Below the pieces are notes generated by a model, which saw nothing but the letters and a program-made list of their open reading frames with translations, was not told the origin of the DNA and made no database searches. A stretch of 64,000 bases of DNA, taken from the NCBI GenBank assembly GCA_964019055.1, contig OZ025218.1, forward strand, positions 4,651,559-4,715,558. Direction: 5' to 3'. Each line of letters starts with the position of its first letter. Position 1 is the stretch's first letter. The translations under genes and the position numbers were made by a program. Origin of the DNA: Anthopleura xanthogrammica. Taxonomy: Eukaryota; Cnidaria; Anthozoa; Actiniaria; Actiniidae. This document shows, piece after piece, positions 20,681-32,060 of this stretch.

Positions 20681-21595
20681 ATGAAGACTTTGATGCTCTT
20701 GGCAGCTCTTTGCCTTGTTCTGTGTGTTGTACTGCCTCAAACCGAAGCGTACTGCGTCAGGTATCGCGTTACTACTTGCCGCTTGGTCTACCTCAGTGGA
20801 TGCGGCTATTATCGTGTCTGTATGAGGTACTACAGAACCGTGTGCTATAACAAGAGAGACCAGATCGAGAATGACAAGGTAAGATTACCTTCTTCTATCC
20901 ACCCAGAGAATCCATATCAATAATGTGCGTTTGCTGTTACTGCGATGAAGGATTGTGTACGAAGGCGATGCGTGACACAGGGGAATGTGTTACATGTTGA
21001 AACTTTTAGAAATTCACAACATTCTTTCGTCTTTCAGGGAAAAGTTAAAAGTACAAAGAAGGGGCCGGAAAAAGCAATCCTTGAAAGGTTCCCGTGCAAG
21101 TTTCCTAGCTATGACAAGGACGGCGACAAAAGGATCACCTTTGATGAGTTCCAAAAAATGCTCAGTGATGTGAAAGATGTCCACATGATTCGAAAAGTCT
21201 TCAACGCTACTGACAAGAATGGTGAGTTCAAATGTTCATACTATAAAACCAAAAAACACAAAAGTTTGGAGTTTAGATTTCTAAATTCTGTAATTCATTG
21301 ATTTTCGCTGCATTATCAAAGTAAATTATTCAAGAAAAAGCTGAAAACTTTATAAAACTTTGTACACAAACTCTTTACGAAATCTATACAATGTTGTTTA
21401 TTGTTTTGGAATAAAAAATAATAATTCCCGTTCCCATCACACCCGTAAGTGATGTATCACGCCTTATTTCCAGACGAAAATTTGTTTCTTTATTCGTGTT
21501 TTCTTTCTTATTTGTTTTTTCTAGGAGACAAAGCCATCACTTGTGACGAGTTCTTGAAAGCCAAATTTGGCTTTTCCTGTAACCCGGTTTGTTAG
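20681..21595 (+). CDS. gene D: secreted cysteine-rich double EF-hand protein, beta type
   Basis: Exons 20681-20878, 21038-21221 and 21525-21595 (198+184+71 nt) give 150 residues. Signal peptide as in B. The module starts YCVRYRVTTCRLVYLSGC. Exon 2 starts GKVKSTKKGPEKAIL and has an extra cysteine (FPCKF) that gene F shares and A, B, C, E, G, H lack. This gives eight cysteines in the mature chain. Loop 1 is DKDGDKRITFDE; loop 2 is DKNGDKAITCDE. It ends NPVC, where the others have KPVC. The last acceptor is CTAG instead of CAG. Poly(A) signal at 21659-21664. The Harbinger insertion lies 750 bp downstream. Confidence 0.87.
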
Positions 21596-21835
21596 TAAAA
21601 CCGCTGACCAGAGCCGGATAATTCTGTCCAAAGAATGCATTTATTCAACAGTAATGATAATAAAAATTGTGAAGCGGGCTAACAAAATAAGAATCAAATA
21701 AACTGATTAAAAGAAAGTATTGTCTATTGTGGTATTTGAAAACAAAACAAAAACAAAAAAGAAATAAACAAACAAAACAAACAAAAAAGCAGGGTTTTTA
21801 AAAATTCATATGAGTTTTTTTCCTGCTTTTTAAAC

Positions 21836-22080
21836 GTTTTGGCTGTTATATCACAGCGTGGGAGAAACACAGCCGAGCTACGCTCCGAACTAGGTGAAAG
21901 CCCAAAGATCGGATTTTTGGAAATTGATCTTTTAAGGAGGGAGAAAATCCCTCGAAGCACAGGAGAAAACCAAGAAGAAACCCTCAAATATGAAACGAAC
22001 CCGGCGGGACTCGAACCCGGGTCGCATTAAATATTGGTGAGATGCGACGCATTAGCAGCGCACGCTACCCGTACTTCCTT
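21836..22080 (-). repeat. SINE-2 copy
   Basis: On the minus strand: head GGAAGTACGGGTAGCGTGCG, B-box GGGTTCGAGTCCCG near 22010, body and tail as in the family. It lies 240 bp after gene D. Its head end is repeated at 26263 as part of the 318-bp direct repeat. Confidence 0.75.
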
Positions 22081-22349
22081 GATTGAAAGCTAAGAAAATG
22101 GTTCTCAACGAGCTAAGACCGAATGGGATTCTAGCAATCTCAAAAACCTAACAAAAAGGGATAAACAAAAATATAAGGGATAAGATCATATCGCAACAAT
22201 AATAATAAGATTGGACCTCGTCTCGAGCAGACTCGATATACGGGAAAAGAGCAGATACCCGTCATAGGGACCGCGTGGATGGGGGCCTTGGGGGGCTAAA
22301 CCCCATTCCCCCGCTTTTTCCTTTTTTCCATACTAGTCTCTTATATTTT
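22032..22349 (+). repeat. 318-bp direct repeat, left copy
   Basis: It runs from TATTGGTGAGATGCGACGCA to CTCTTATATTTT and recurs at 26263-26580 at a constant offset of 4231 bp. Only a few differences are seen, such as CTAGTC versus CTAATC near the end. The two copies bracket the Harbinger element. Confidence 0.85.
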
Positions 22350-22356
22350 TTATAAG

Positions 22357-22514
22357 TAATGGCATGACTTGAGGGTGATTAGTGATTAAATGTCCCCGAA
22401 AGCCGAGGGAGGTTTTGTTGAAGTCCCGACGCCGAAGGCGGAGGGACTTTAACTAAACCTCCCGAGGCTTGAGGGGATATTTAATCACTAATCACCCGAA
22501 ATTTCATGCTATTA
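22357..22514. repeat. 158-bp palindrome at the left of the Harbinger insert
   Basis: Arms TAATGGCATGA...GGGTGATTAGTGATTAAAT and their near-exact complement meet at a CGCCGAAGGCG centre near 22430. It is a foldback element that is part of, or nested in, the inserted segment. Confidence 0.75.
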
Positions 22515-22970
22515 GTTTGTAATATTATGATTACCAAGGAATAAAACTGCTCTTAGGAAATATGTTAGCTTTCGTACGATGCATAAATTACAAAGTTTTA
22601 CAAAGCTGTTGATATGCGGCATACTTAAGGGAATTCGCCTTTGTTAAATGCGACAATGGCGAATTGAACCAGCATTCATTCCTTCGTGGTGCTTTATTCT
22701 GATTCACTTTGGTTGGCCTAGAGCGGTATTAATGAAGGGTTTTGAAACCGTCTTGATTACGTCACAAATAGTAAGAAAAATTCTCGGCTAGTCAACGTAT
22801 GCGCAAAGATTATTCAATGGATCCCACAAGTGCTGGGGTGTTCAATAGTGTGTAGTCCAGAGTCATTGCGCAAAATTTTCGATTGGGTAATGCTACCCAG
22901 CCATGGTCCCGGTGATTGTCATATGAGGGACCATGCCTCATGAATAGTGATGAAACTTTAGTTTGCGAAA

Positions 22971-24287
22971 ATGAGCTCTTTTAAAGCGACTAGGGATGCG
23001 CTACTCCTAGCTTTCGACGATGGGATCATTGATGAAGAGGAATTTTTGATTTTATATGAAGAACACACTTCAAAAAACCCAACATTTGGTTACGAAGACC
23101 ACGAAAAGTTCGACTTGGACAGCATGGATCCTGCTCTGTGTAAAGCTGACTTTAGAGTTGAAAAGAACGACCTAAACATGCTCAAAGAAGCTTTAGACAT
23201 TCCAGATAAGATAATTTGCCATCAAAGATCGATATGTGATGAGATGGAGAGCCTTTGCATGGTTCTCAAACGGATGGCCTACCCGTGTCGATACAGCGAC
23301 ATGATCCCTCTATTTGCAAGACCCGTTCCTGTCCTCAGCATGATAACCAATAGTGTCATTGATAAGATTTATGATTCTCATCACCATCGGATAACGGGAT
23401 GGAATCAAACACTCCTCAATCCTCTAAAACTGGAGTCATACGCTGAAGTAATTCAAGACAACGGTGGCGCATTAGATAACTGTTTTGGCTTTATTGACGG
23501 AACTGTCAGACCTATTTGTCGACCTGGGGAAAACCAGAGAATTCTATACAATGGACACAAGAGAATTCACGCAATTAAATTCCAGTCAGTGACTCTACCT
23601 AATGGAATGATTGCCCAACTGTTTGGCCCAGTTGGTAAGTGAAATTATAAATTTTTTTTTTCTTCGTGATGATAAATATGATGATAATTCTCATTCATTT
23701 CTTTCTCATTCTTTTAACGTTATTGCTAATGTTTATATTTTGTTTTTGATGTCTGTAATTCTACCACTGCCATACTGTACCACTATTTTTATTATTATTA
23801 GAACTATTATTATAATTATTATATCGAATCGTACGTCCTAATATGTTGAATTGTCTTTATTGTGTTCTTCAGAGGGAAGAAAACATGATGCTGGTATGCT
23901 GGCTGACTCTGGGCTTCTACAACAGCTTAACCAGCATGCCTATTCTACTGCTGGTATGCTTATGTGCCTGTATGGTGATCCTGCCTACCCTCTAAGAGTC
24001 CAACTACAGGCCCCATTCAGGAATGCTGTCCTAACTCCACAAATGCATGCCTTCAATACATCTATGAGTTCTGTGCGAGAGTCAGTTGAATGGCTTTTTG
24101 GAGACATTGTAAATTATTTTAAGTTTTTAGATTTTAAAAGAAGAAGCTCAAATTACAGTTGAATGCAGTAGGGAAGTTTTATATAGTTGCTGCCATACTG
24201 CGTAATGTGCTTACATGCATGTATTTTAATGAGACATCAAAGTTCTTTGGGTTAGAGCCACCAACACTACAGGAATATTTATCATAA
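22971..24287 (+). pseudogene. Harbinger DDE transposase, frameshifted near its end
   Basis: Exon 22971-23634 splices to an exon from 23873 (GTAAGT...TTCAG, phase 1), giving LFGPVEGRKHDAG. Catalytic motifs are visible: D in GFIDGT (exon 1), D in YGDPAYPL and E in RESVEWLFG (exon 2). The N-terminal region is Glu/Asp-rich with a helical segment before the catalytic core. In frame, the exon stops at 24160-24162. In another frame from about 24136 to TAA at 24287 the family's usual end continues (GKFYIVAAILRN, KFFGLEPPTL). One base therefore appears lost in an A-run near 24136-24139. Function: nuclease for cut-and-paste transposition; this copy is probably inactive or a sequencing error. Confidence 0.8.
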
Positions 24288-25033
24288 TAATACCATTGAA
24301 CAGTTTAGGTGATCTGCATTATGGTATCATACAACATATACTACAACTACCAGAATGCTTTGGCAATGCTTCATTTGTTAGATCAATAGTACCAGTTGTC
24401 TCATGAGGAATTAAAAAACTGAATAAGAAACAAAATGTGGCAAGCATTCTCACAGTTGTAGTAAAGAAATGTCATAGACTAATGCATTGAACTCAAAAAT
24501 AATACAATAAAAATGATTATAATGATAAATCATGAATTTTTTTTAGTATTATTATGTTTTTTCATGGGTTCTGTGCATGTCCTCTTCTTGCTATCTATAA
24601 AATATTTCTGATTATTAGAACATTACTATGTTGTCAAAATATATTGCAATTGTAACAATTTTCAATATGTATTGGAATCACAGTCTTAATTGCAAAACAA
24701 CTGAAACAAGTATGGTATTGGTATCTTATTGGCATTACATTTATAAATAATTACAATAATTTGTATCTAATAAATACAATCTCATAATAGACTCTGCTAT
24801 TCAAAAATATAATATCTCCTATTATTTACAGCTGTACAACTGTAATCAACATCATGACAACAGCATGTTTACAATAAAATGTTGTCAATATATCTATATT
24901 TAAATGTGAACTTGCAAAACCATTGCTTATGAATGTATACATCATTCTTAAAAGAACATGAACAACATTAAACCTATAAATTGTGTATATAAGAACTCAA
25001 AAGTCAACATCATTGTCTCTCATACAGCAAAGT
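24288..25033. other. non-coding interior of the Harbinger element
   Basis: AT-rich sequence between the convergent transposase and Myb-like genes. No exon or repeat is recognised; it probably holds both 3'UTRs. Confidence 0.5.
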
Positions 25034-25971
25034 TCACTTTTGGACCATTCTTGTGACCATTGTTAGCATCATGGCTTGAAAATCTTGCATTTGCTTTGTT
25101 TGTTGTTGCTGTTGTGCAAGCATCACCTTCATGAAGTCGTCATGCTTTTTCTCCTGCAGTACCATTCCTTTCTTTTTCAATTCGAGTTCTTGCATTTTAA
25201 CCTTCTCCAACGATTCGTTTTTTTCTTTAAGAAATAATAAAGTGTCACTTCCATTCGATCTTCGTTTTTTTGGCCTTTCTTCGCTCTCATCACTCTTTTT
25301 TTGTTTTCCCAGTCTTTCCATAGCCTTTCTTCTTATACCCTCTGCAGACTGTCTTTCTGTCTCCTTCGCCTTGTTTTTGTTTTCTGTATCTGCATCATTT
25401 GCAGCGTCACATTCGTTTTCCTTCTCCAATAGTTCCTCCACAGCCGTTTCCCATTCTTTCATGTCCGTCTCTATCCCTGTTGCTTTTTTCTCATAATTTA
25501 TCTTTCTCTTCACTCTTTGCGACAATAACCTGTATCTGTCTCTAACAGATCTTGCCTCCACCTTGAACTTGGGCGCTTGTATGGCCATTAAATTGTCAGC
25601 TACTGTTTTCCATTTTTCTCCTCGCTGATACGTTCCTTTCTTGGTGTCGAAAGGGTCCACTGCTAAGATTTCTCTACACAATAAAGTATCATGTTCTTCA
25701 GTCCAACACATAGCATTCCTGTTAGAAGAAAGACATCATCTTAATAACACTTGTGTATAGAGAGTTTAGCGGGAAGGTGCGAAAGCGGGTTAATGTGCAA
25801 ATTCGTAGAATAAATGCTTTTAAACAGGCAGATGTACTTCATCACAAGCATAGTTTTCTAACTTAGAGCAATTTAAACATGCAGGAATAAAACTTACGAT
25901 TGCTTTGATTGTTTTGGCCCGGTCGAAGCTCTGCTGGTAGAAGGCTCAGACGGAACGAACTGAAGACTCAT
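25034..25971 (-). CDS. Harbinger Myb/SANT-like DNA-binding protein
   Basis: Exon 25898-25971 (MSLQFVPSEPSTSRAST...) joins exon 25034-25718 across a GTAAG...CAG intron in phase 2, reading KQSNAMCWTEEHDTLLC. The total is about 252 residues. A Myb/SANT-like trihelix sits near residues 28-105 with spaced tryptophans (CWTEEHD, EKWKTVADNL, MKEWETAVEEL). A Lys/Glu-rich nuclear-type region (KKRRSNG) and a C-terminal coiled coil with QQQQQ follow. In Harbinger elements this protein helps bring the transposase to the nucleus and to the ends. It reads through without stops, unlike its partner. The ATG at 25971 is chosen because it gives an in-frame splice. Confidence 0.82.
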
Positions 25972-26262
25972 CTTTAAAGAAGAAATTAAAGAGATATTTA
26001 GCTTGTTTTTTTCTCAAACACACACAACGTGTACTTGAATGATTGAAAAACACTTCGGCAATTTAAAATTTACCTTTACCTTGCAAAAACAGCAGAAAAA
26101 TAACACACGTTGTCTCACGACGTGAAAACAGCCTGACTCGCGTTGCAGAATCTCGAAGACGCGGCAATATTCGCTTGACTGCGTTCAGTGCGCATGACCG
26201 GAAATAAAAATTCACATCCGGTAACGCGTCGTCCTGTCTCGCGTCTTGGTGCTTAAGGTCCC

Positions 26263-26580
26263 TATTGGTGAGATGCGACGCATTAGCAGCGCACGCTACC
26301 CGTACTTCCTTGATTGAAAGCTAAGAAAATGGTTCTCAACGAGCTAAGACCGAATGGGATTCTAGCAATCTCAAAAACAAAACAAAAAGGGATAAACAAA
26401 AATATAAGGGATAAGATCATATCGCAACAATAGTCATAAGATTGGACCTCGTCTCGAGCAGACTCGATATACGGGAAAAGAGCAGATACCCGTCATAGGG
26501 ACCGCGTGGATGGGGGGCTTGGGGGGCTAAACCCCATTCCCCCGCTTTTTCCTTTTTTCCATACTAATCTCTTATATTTT
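26263..26580 (+). repeat. 318-bp direct repeat, right copy
   Basis: Second copy of 22032-22349, starting directly after the GGTCCC transposon end. It is followed by CCAATCTTATCC, which looks like the natural continuation of the left copy. Confidence 0.85.
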
Positions 26581-27233
26581 CCAATCTTATCCCCCCCCCC
26601 TTTGCTCAAACTAGTCTCTCATATTCCACCCCCCTTCCCAACACACACACTTTTTTTGGGGTGCTCTGCATTATGTATTTTGTGCTGCTGTACATGTCGT
26701 ACATAAACTGCTACCTGTCAAAATGATGAAAGGAAAGTTAGGCTCCTTCTTTCGGTCATCCTTTGCCTCCTTCTTCCGTTCTTTTCTCGTTTGTATCAGC
26801 TTGTATCGTGCAAGCTGTTCCCGAACTCGCTAAGCTAGGTCACGTGTTCAGAGTCAGTGTACGAGGCTAGGAGAGCCTTATTATTTTCTGGTATGTAACA
26901 ACCTTCGTTGTCCGTTGTGAAGGACTTGGGGGGGAGGGGGGGGGGACGCGAAAGGAGGAGGCAAGTATACGAGACTAGTATGGAAAAAAGGAAAAAGTGG
27001 GGGGAGGGGGGAGGTTATAGCCCCTTTAAGGCCCCCAATCTCCGCGGTTCCTACGACGGGTATCGGTACTTTTCCCGTATTTCGAGTCTGCTTGGTTCAA
27101 TCTTATGACTATTGTTGCGATATGATCTTATCCCTTATGTTTTTGTTTATTCTTTTTTGTTTTTTTGTTTTTGAGTTTACTAGAATCCCATTCGGTCTTA
27201 GCTCGTTTAGAACCATGTTCAACTTTCAATCAG
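26581..27233. other. D/E spacer remnant, homopolymer-rich
   Basis: C- and G-runs near 26590 and 26930 with no gene. The stretch from AGCTAGGTCACGTGTTCAGAG (26832) to GTGAAGGACTTGGGGG matches 14840-14940 by gene C and, inverted, 33970-34075 by gene F. Confidence 0.5.
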
Positions 27234-27484
27234 GGAAGCACGGGTAGCCTGCGCTGCTAATGCGTCGCTTCTCACCAATTTTTAATGCGACAAGGTTGGA
27301 GTCCCGCCGCTTTCGGTTTCATGTTTGAGTGTTTCTTGTTGGTTTTCTCCTGTGCTTCGAGGGATTTTCTCCCTCCTTAAAAGACCAATTTCCAAAAATC
27401 CGAACTTTGGGCTTTCACCTAGTTTGGAGCGTAGCTTGGTTGTGTTTCTCCCACATTGTGATACAACAGCCAAAACTCAATCGA
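27234..27484 (+). repeat. SINE-2 copy
   Basis: Same position relative to gene E as 15433-15683 to gene C. The B-box has decayed (AAGGTTGGAGTCCCG near 27293). Confidence 0.7.
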
Positions 27485-27702
27485 TTTTCATATTTTTAAA
27501 ATCCCCTTCTTTTTATTTGTTTCTTTATTTTTTGTTTGTTTGTTTATTTTATTTTTCATTTTCAAATACCACAATAGACTATACTTTCTTTTTATCAGTT
27601 TATTCGATTCTTATTTTGTTAGCCCGCTTCACAATTTTTATTATCATTACTGTTGAATAAATGCATTCTTTTGACAGAATTACCCGCCTCTGTCGAGCGG
27701 TT

Positions 27703-28651
27703 TTAATAACAAACCGGCTTACGAGAGAAGCCAAATACGGCGTTCACGAACTCGTCACAAGTGATGACATTATCTCCTGCAAAAAGCAAATTAGAAACAA
27801 AACATAAATAAAAAAATGATTTTCGTCTGGAATTAAGGCGTGATACGTGGGATCGAGGAGCACTGAATGGTTTTAAACTCATTCTTGGATCATAATTTCT
27901 ATTTCCAAAACAATAAATAACAACGTAAATCTAAATTGAGAGGACGGCACAGAGATTGCATACAAAGTTTAATAAATTACAAAATTAAGAAATCAAGACT
28001 TCAAATGTTTATGCTTTTTTTCCTCAGCGGTAATTGAACTCACCATTCTTGTCAGTATGGCGGAAGATTTTTAGAAGCAAATTGATGTCTGGCACATCAT
28101 AGAGTGCTCTTCGGAACTCATCAAAGGTGATGCGTTTGTCGCCGTTCTTGTCAAAGTAAGAGAATTTGTACGGGAACTTTTTGATGATAGGCTTTCCTGG
28201 TCCTTTCTTTGTACTTGGATCCTGAAAGACCAAAATAAATATTTTAAGTTTTACCAATTAACACATTTCCCTCGTGAACCTTGTCACGCAACGACGTTGT
28301 ACGCATTCAATCCTTCATCGCGGTAACAGCACTTACAAACAAACAATATTGATATGAATTCTTTGGTCATTTACAAACATACGTAAACATCATTTACCCT
28401 CGCATTTACAGATAGCTGATTGGATAAAAGATAGAAGAAGAAGATTAACCTACCTGGTCATTCTCGATGTCTCTCTTGCCGCTATAGCATACCGTATTGT
28501 AGTACACTACACAAATGCGATACCAGCCGCATCCTTTGACGAAGGCCAAACCACAAAAGGTAGCTCTATAATTGTAGCAGACCGCGTGAGTTTGAGGCAG
28601 TACAACACAGAGAACGAGGCAAAGAGCTGCCAAGAGCATCAAAGTCTTCAT
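27703..28651 (-). CDS. gene E: secreted cysteine-rich double EF-hand protein, alpha type
   Basis: Exons 28454-28651, 28044-28221 and 27703-27776 (198+178+74 nt) give 149 residues. Signal peptide is cut near QTHA. The module reads VCYNYRATFC, FVKGC, GWYRIC, YNTVC and is the most divergent alpha copy. Exon 2 starts DPSTKKGPGKPIIKKF; loop 1 is DKNGDKRITFDE, loop 2 DKNGDNVITCDE. Around loop 1 FDKNG replaces YDKDG. The C-terminus is KPVCY. Poly(A) signal at 27637-27642. Pairs divergently with gene F. Confidence 0.86.
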
Positions 28652-29064
28652 GATTATTCCTAGAACAAACAAGAAGTAGGAAGGTCAGCATGATAATCTG
28701 GAATACTTCTCAATGGTTTATTTCATCTCATACTATTCTTTTGACTGCTATTGTCTTAAACAGAACAGAAAGGGAAAGAAGGAATAGGACAGGATATAAT
28801 GTATACAATAAAAATGGAGTTGATTAGAGTAGGAGTGAAATGTACAATGTAACTAGATTTAACATCGGTAGTTCCTTCATGCGGCTATGGCTGGTATCCC
28901 TTCAAGCCGACGGTGCACCCCCTTTCTCTATCAGTGCTCTGTTGTAAGATCAAAAACGGGCAGAGCAGAGTAAAGTACAGTAAACTACAGTACAGTACAG
29001 CAATTAGAGTAAAGCACCGTAGAAGGCACTTTCACATATTCTTATTTTAAAAAAAGCAATGTAC

Positions 29065-29160
29065 CTTGATTGGGTTTCCTGTGGTTTATAGTCTTGTATT
29101 CCTTCTTCTTTGCTGTCTCAGATCAAAGTGCTGCTCCTATTATTTCTCTCCTCTTTTATG
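29065..29160 (-). promoter_or_regulatory. gene E core promoter and non-coding first exon
   Basis: CATAAAAG at 29153-29160 (minus strand). Exon ends CCAATCAAG at 29065 before GTAC; 5'UTR intron 28660-29064. Upstream of the TATA this copy has lost about 30 bp present elsewhere (near 29180). Confidence 0.58.
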
Positions 29161-30805
29161 CCATCCGAATGAGGAAAATAATCTTTCTGACAGCAGTGAG
29201 CTGATGAAGAAGAAAAAAATCCTTGAACAAGAAAAATCTTGAAACCCCAATATTGATGACAATTCAAAAGGACTTGAAAATAAAGTACTTTAAATAAAGT
29301 TCATGCCTGGAAAACAAAATTTAAAAATAGGTAAAGCACAATAGACTGAACCAGGAAGTTAAACGTATGAATCTCAAAACAAACATTACATGAAACTTAT
29401 CTTTACTTCAGACCGAATTTCGAAAACAACACCAGACCAGACATTGAATAAAATTTCTATTTGCAAAAAAGGACATTTTTTAGATTATTTAATCATATTA
29501 GTAAACTCATTCGATTTTTTAAAATTTATTTCACTTGGTTTAATCAAAACGAAAAAATTAAAATGATCTCGAAAACACGTGAATAGACTAAATATCAGTA
29601 ATTGTGTAAGATAAGCGTTTTCTGGTCATTAAAACCAGGGCAACTTTAGCACCTATTCGTTAGTACTCTTGTGTACACTCTACTTATTCATAGTTGTTTC
29701 TTAGTAGTTTAGTTTTCAATATTTGGATATTTTAGGAACATGCGTGACACGGAGGTTCCAATCCAAACCCTTGTATAGATGTGTCAAGATACTATGATTA
29801 TATTAACCGCTGTCTCGTTAATAGCTTGAACTAAAAAGTGCACAACAATATATATCGCTTGGTTACAAGAAAAAATATACTTTAAACTTGTCGTAAAGTT
29901 GCCCTTTTCAGTGCAGACTTTTGCTTTTGTGGTGAAAATATATGTTTGTGTGGGTTTTTTTCTTAATGAACACTGGCACTAGAAAATATAAAAAAACATT
30001 CTGAACTTTTTTGTTTAATATTAATTTTTTTCGGAATTATTGTCGTGACCTATGTTTGAGTACTGACGGCATTTAATCTTATTCATATTTAATCATTATG
30101 AAAATATAAAATTAATTATTCCTAAATTTCCAACATAAACTTTCATGATTTTTTTTCCACTTGGAAAATGTGATTCATAATTTCTGATTTTGCTTCTTAA
30201 TAATCGATGAAGCGTGGGTTAGTATTAAAATAAATGTTAGCACGAAAGATCTTAAAACAGAGCCTATGTGACCGAGAACTCTAAACTTAGGCCTTTACTA
30301 ATAGTCTTATTTCAAATGAATTCTGATTAAACAAAAATTTTAAAAAAATCAAAAGACGTGACGGTGAATAATACGAGGACGGTGAGGAATTACAGAGTGA
30401 TCAGGTAGCAATACTGAAACTAATTTAGGCCCATTTACTTGGTCATTTTTTGGTGCTATTTTCCCCGAAATTTCCTTGCGCGATTCTAGCGGCGATTAAA
30501 AAATCGCGCATCTAAACTACTAGCCATTTGAGCCAATTTGAGTTGCGATTCAAATGCGAACTTGTTGCAATTTTCTGGATGTTTACATCAGTATCGACGT
30601 GAAATTCTCCGTTGTAGGGTGCCCTGTGGTTTTTTTTTAGCTAGGGTCACAGAAGAAAAACCGCACTAAATCGTAACATGCTGAAAATGCTGGTGATTCA
30701 TCGGCGACGTGAATTTAGAAAATCGGTTCAGAATCACCGGTAGTTCACAAGCGCGATTTTTGATCGCAACTGAACAGCAAGAAAAATCGCGGTGCAAATT
30801 TTTGT
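29161..30805. other. E/F divergent spacer, non-coding
   Basis: Collinear with the A/B and C/D spacers (CAGGGCAACTTTAGCACC near 29636; GCAATTTTCTGGATG near 30569) but more diverged and shorter. No gene is seen. Confidence 0.55.
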
Positions 30806-31032
30806 TTAATGATTTATGATTTATATAACGTCCTTTCTTTATGTATACAATCAGAGGGGCTTTATAATCATAAGATATGGTTAGTATGAGATGTAGGTAC
30901 TGAGGGTGGTCACTGCATAGATTTCTTTACTTCCTGAGTGGTTCTTTTACGTCCCTCCGAAGCAGGTTGAGGTAGTGTGGAGAGACGGGACCGCCATTTT
31001 ACGTGGTCATCAGAGCCACGTGAAGGTCTAAC
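30806..31032 (-). repeat. SINE-1 copy, headless
   Basis: Body and tail match the copies at 8534 and 19250, but the tRNA-like head is replaced near 31033 by unrelated sequence. Confidence 0.6.
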
Positions 31033-31589
31033 CATTTGTATATAAAGGTTCAAACGCTAGGGCGAGGGTTTGCATTGAAATTCAAGACTGAGGGCCGCAG
31101 GCTCATGTAAACATAAACGATATCATTTCGAGGGAGACTAAATCTCAAAATAATGATGCTATTCAAACCAACGAAAAACTGCCTTTTTTAATAAAAAGAA
31201 TTTTGTTAAGTTCTTGAAATATTAAACATGTATGGATTAAAAATTTTGGACAGTTCTATTCTAAAGAATCTAAAAAAAAGTATATTTTGGTAAATTAAAA
31301 ATTTATTCAATTTGCCTCCAACTCGGTCTAGAATATATATCAGATTTGAATTTCATATAATTAACTTCCTGGTTCAGGTCTATTGTGCTTTACCTATTTT
31401 TACATTTTGTTTTGCAGGCATGAACTTTATTTAAAGTACTTTCTTCGTAAAGCCTTTTAGACTGTCGTCAATAATTATTAATGGGTTTCAAGATTTTTCG
31501 TGTTCAAGGCTATTTTTCTTCTTCCTTAGTTCACTGTTGAATACGTATTGTATGTATGAGTCATAACGATTATTTTCCACATTGGGATG

Positions 31590-31686
31590 GCATAAAAGAG
31601 GAGAAAAATAATAGGAGCAGCACTTTGATCTGAGACAGCAAAGAAGAAGGAATACAAGATTTAAAACCACAGGAAACCCAACCAAG
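31590..31686 (+). promoter_or_regulatory. gene F core promoter and non-coding first exon
   Basis: GCATAAAAG at 31590-31598; exon ends CCAACCAAG at 31686 before GTAC. 5'UTR intron 31687-32052 ends TTTTAG, eight bases before the ATG; the usual TTCTAG has one change. Confidence 0.6.
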
Positions 31687-31917
31687 GTACTTTGCTTTAA
31701 ATAAGAATATGTGAAAGTATATTCTACTGTGCTTTATTGTGCTGTTGTCTGTAGTCTACTGTACTTTGCTCTGTTTTGCTCTTCTCCTTCTCTCTTCTCT
31801 TCTCTTATCCATCTTATGGCACTTCATTCCGTTTCGTTCCATGCAATCTTATCTATTTTTTCTCTCGGTTGTCTTCTGTTTCTGTTTATAAAAATAAAAA
31901 TAAAAATAAAAATAAAA

Positions 31918-31918
31918 T

Positions 31919-31981
<63 letters not shown>
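31918..31981 (+). repeat. (AAT)n microsatellite
   Basis: About 21 AAT units in the 5'UTR intron of gene F, preceded by (AAAAT)n. Same place as the run by gene D. Confidence 0.9.
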
Positions 31982-31982
<1 letters not shown>

Positions 31983-32060
31983 CACGAAATCACAGGGTGA
32001 GGTAAATATTCAATATTATCAAGCTGACCTTCTCATCACCTTCCTGTTTTAGGAATAATC

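Larger units (their letters stand above)
22350..26262. mobile_element. PIF/Harbinger-type DNA transposon insert
   Basis: The insert holds the two genes typical of Harbinger elements in convergent orientation: a DDE transposase (+) and a Myb/SANT-like protein (-). The right end reads GCTTAAGGTCCC, i.e. GGGACCTTAAGC inward, the G-rich start usual for this superfamily. I could not find a matching left terminal repeat, so the left end is probably lost, or lies inside the palindrome region. No 3-bp target duplication could be fixed. Confidence 0.75.

Noticed and set aside
25131..25496. Phe/Ser-rich ORF on the plus strand
   Set aside because: Antisense shadow of the Lys/Glu-rich Myb-like gene.
22032..26580. 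LTR retrotransposon because of long direct repeats
   Set aside because: The repeats contain part of a SINE and gene-tail sequence also present beside gene F, lack LTR signals, and the interior codes for Harbinger proteins.
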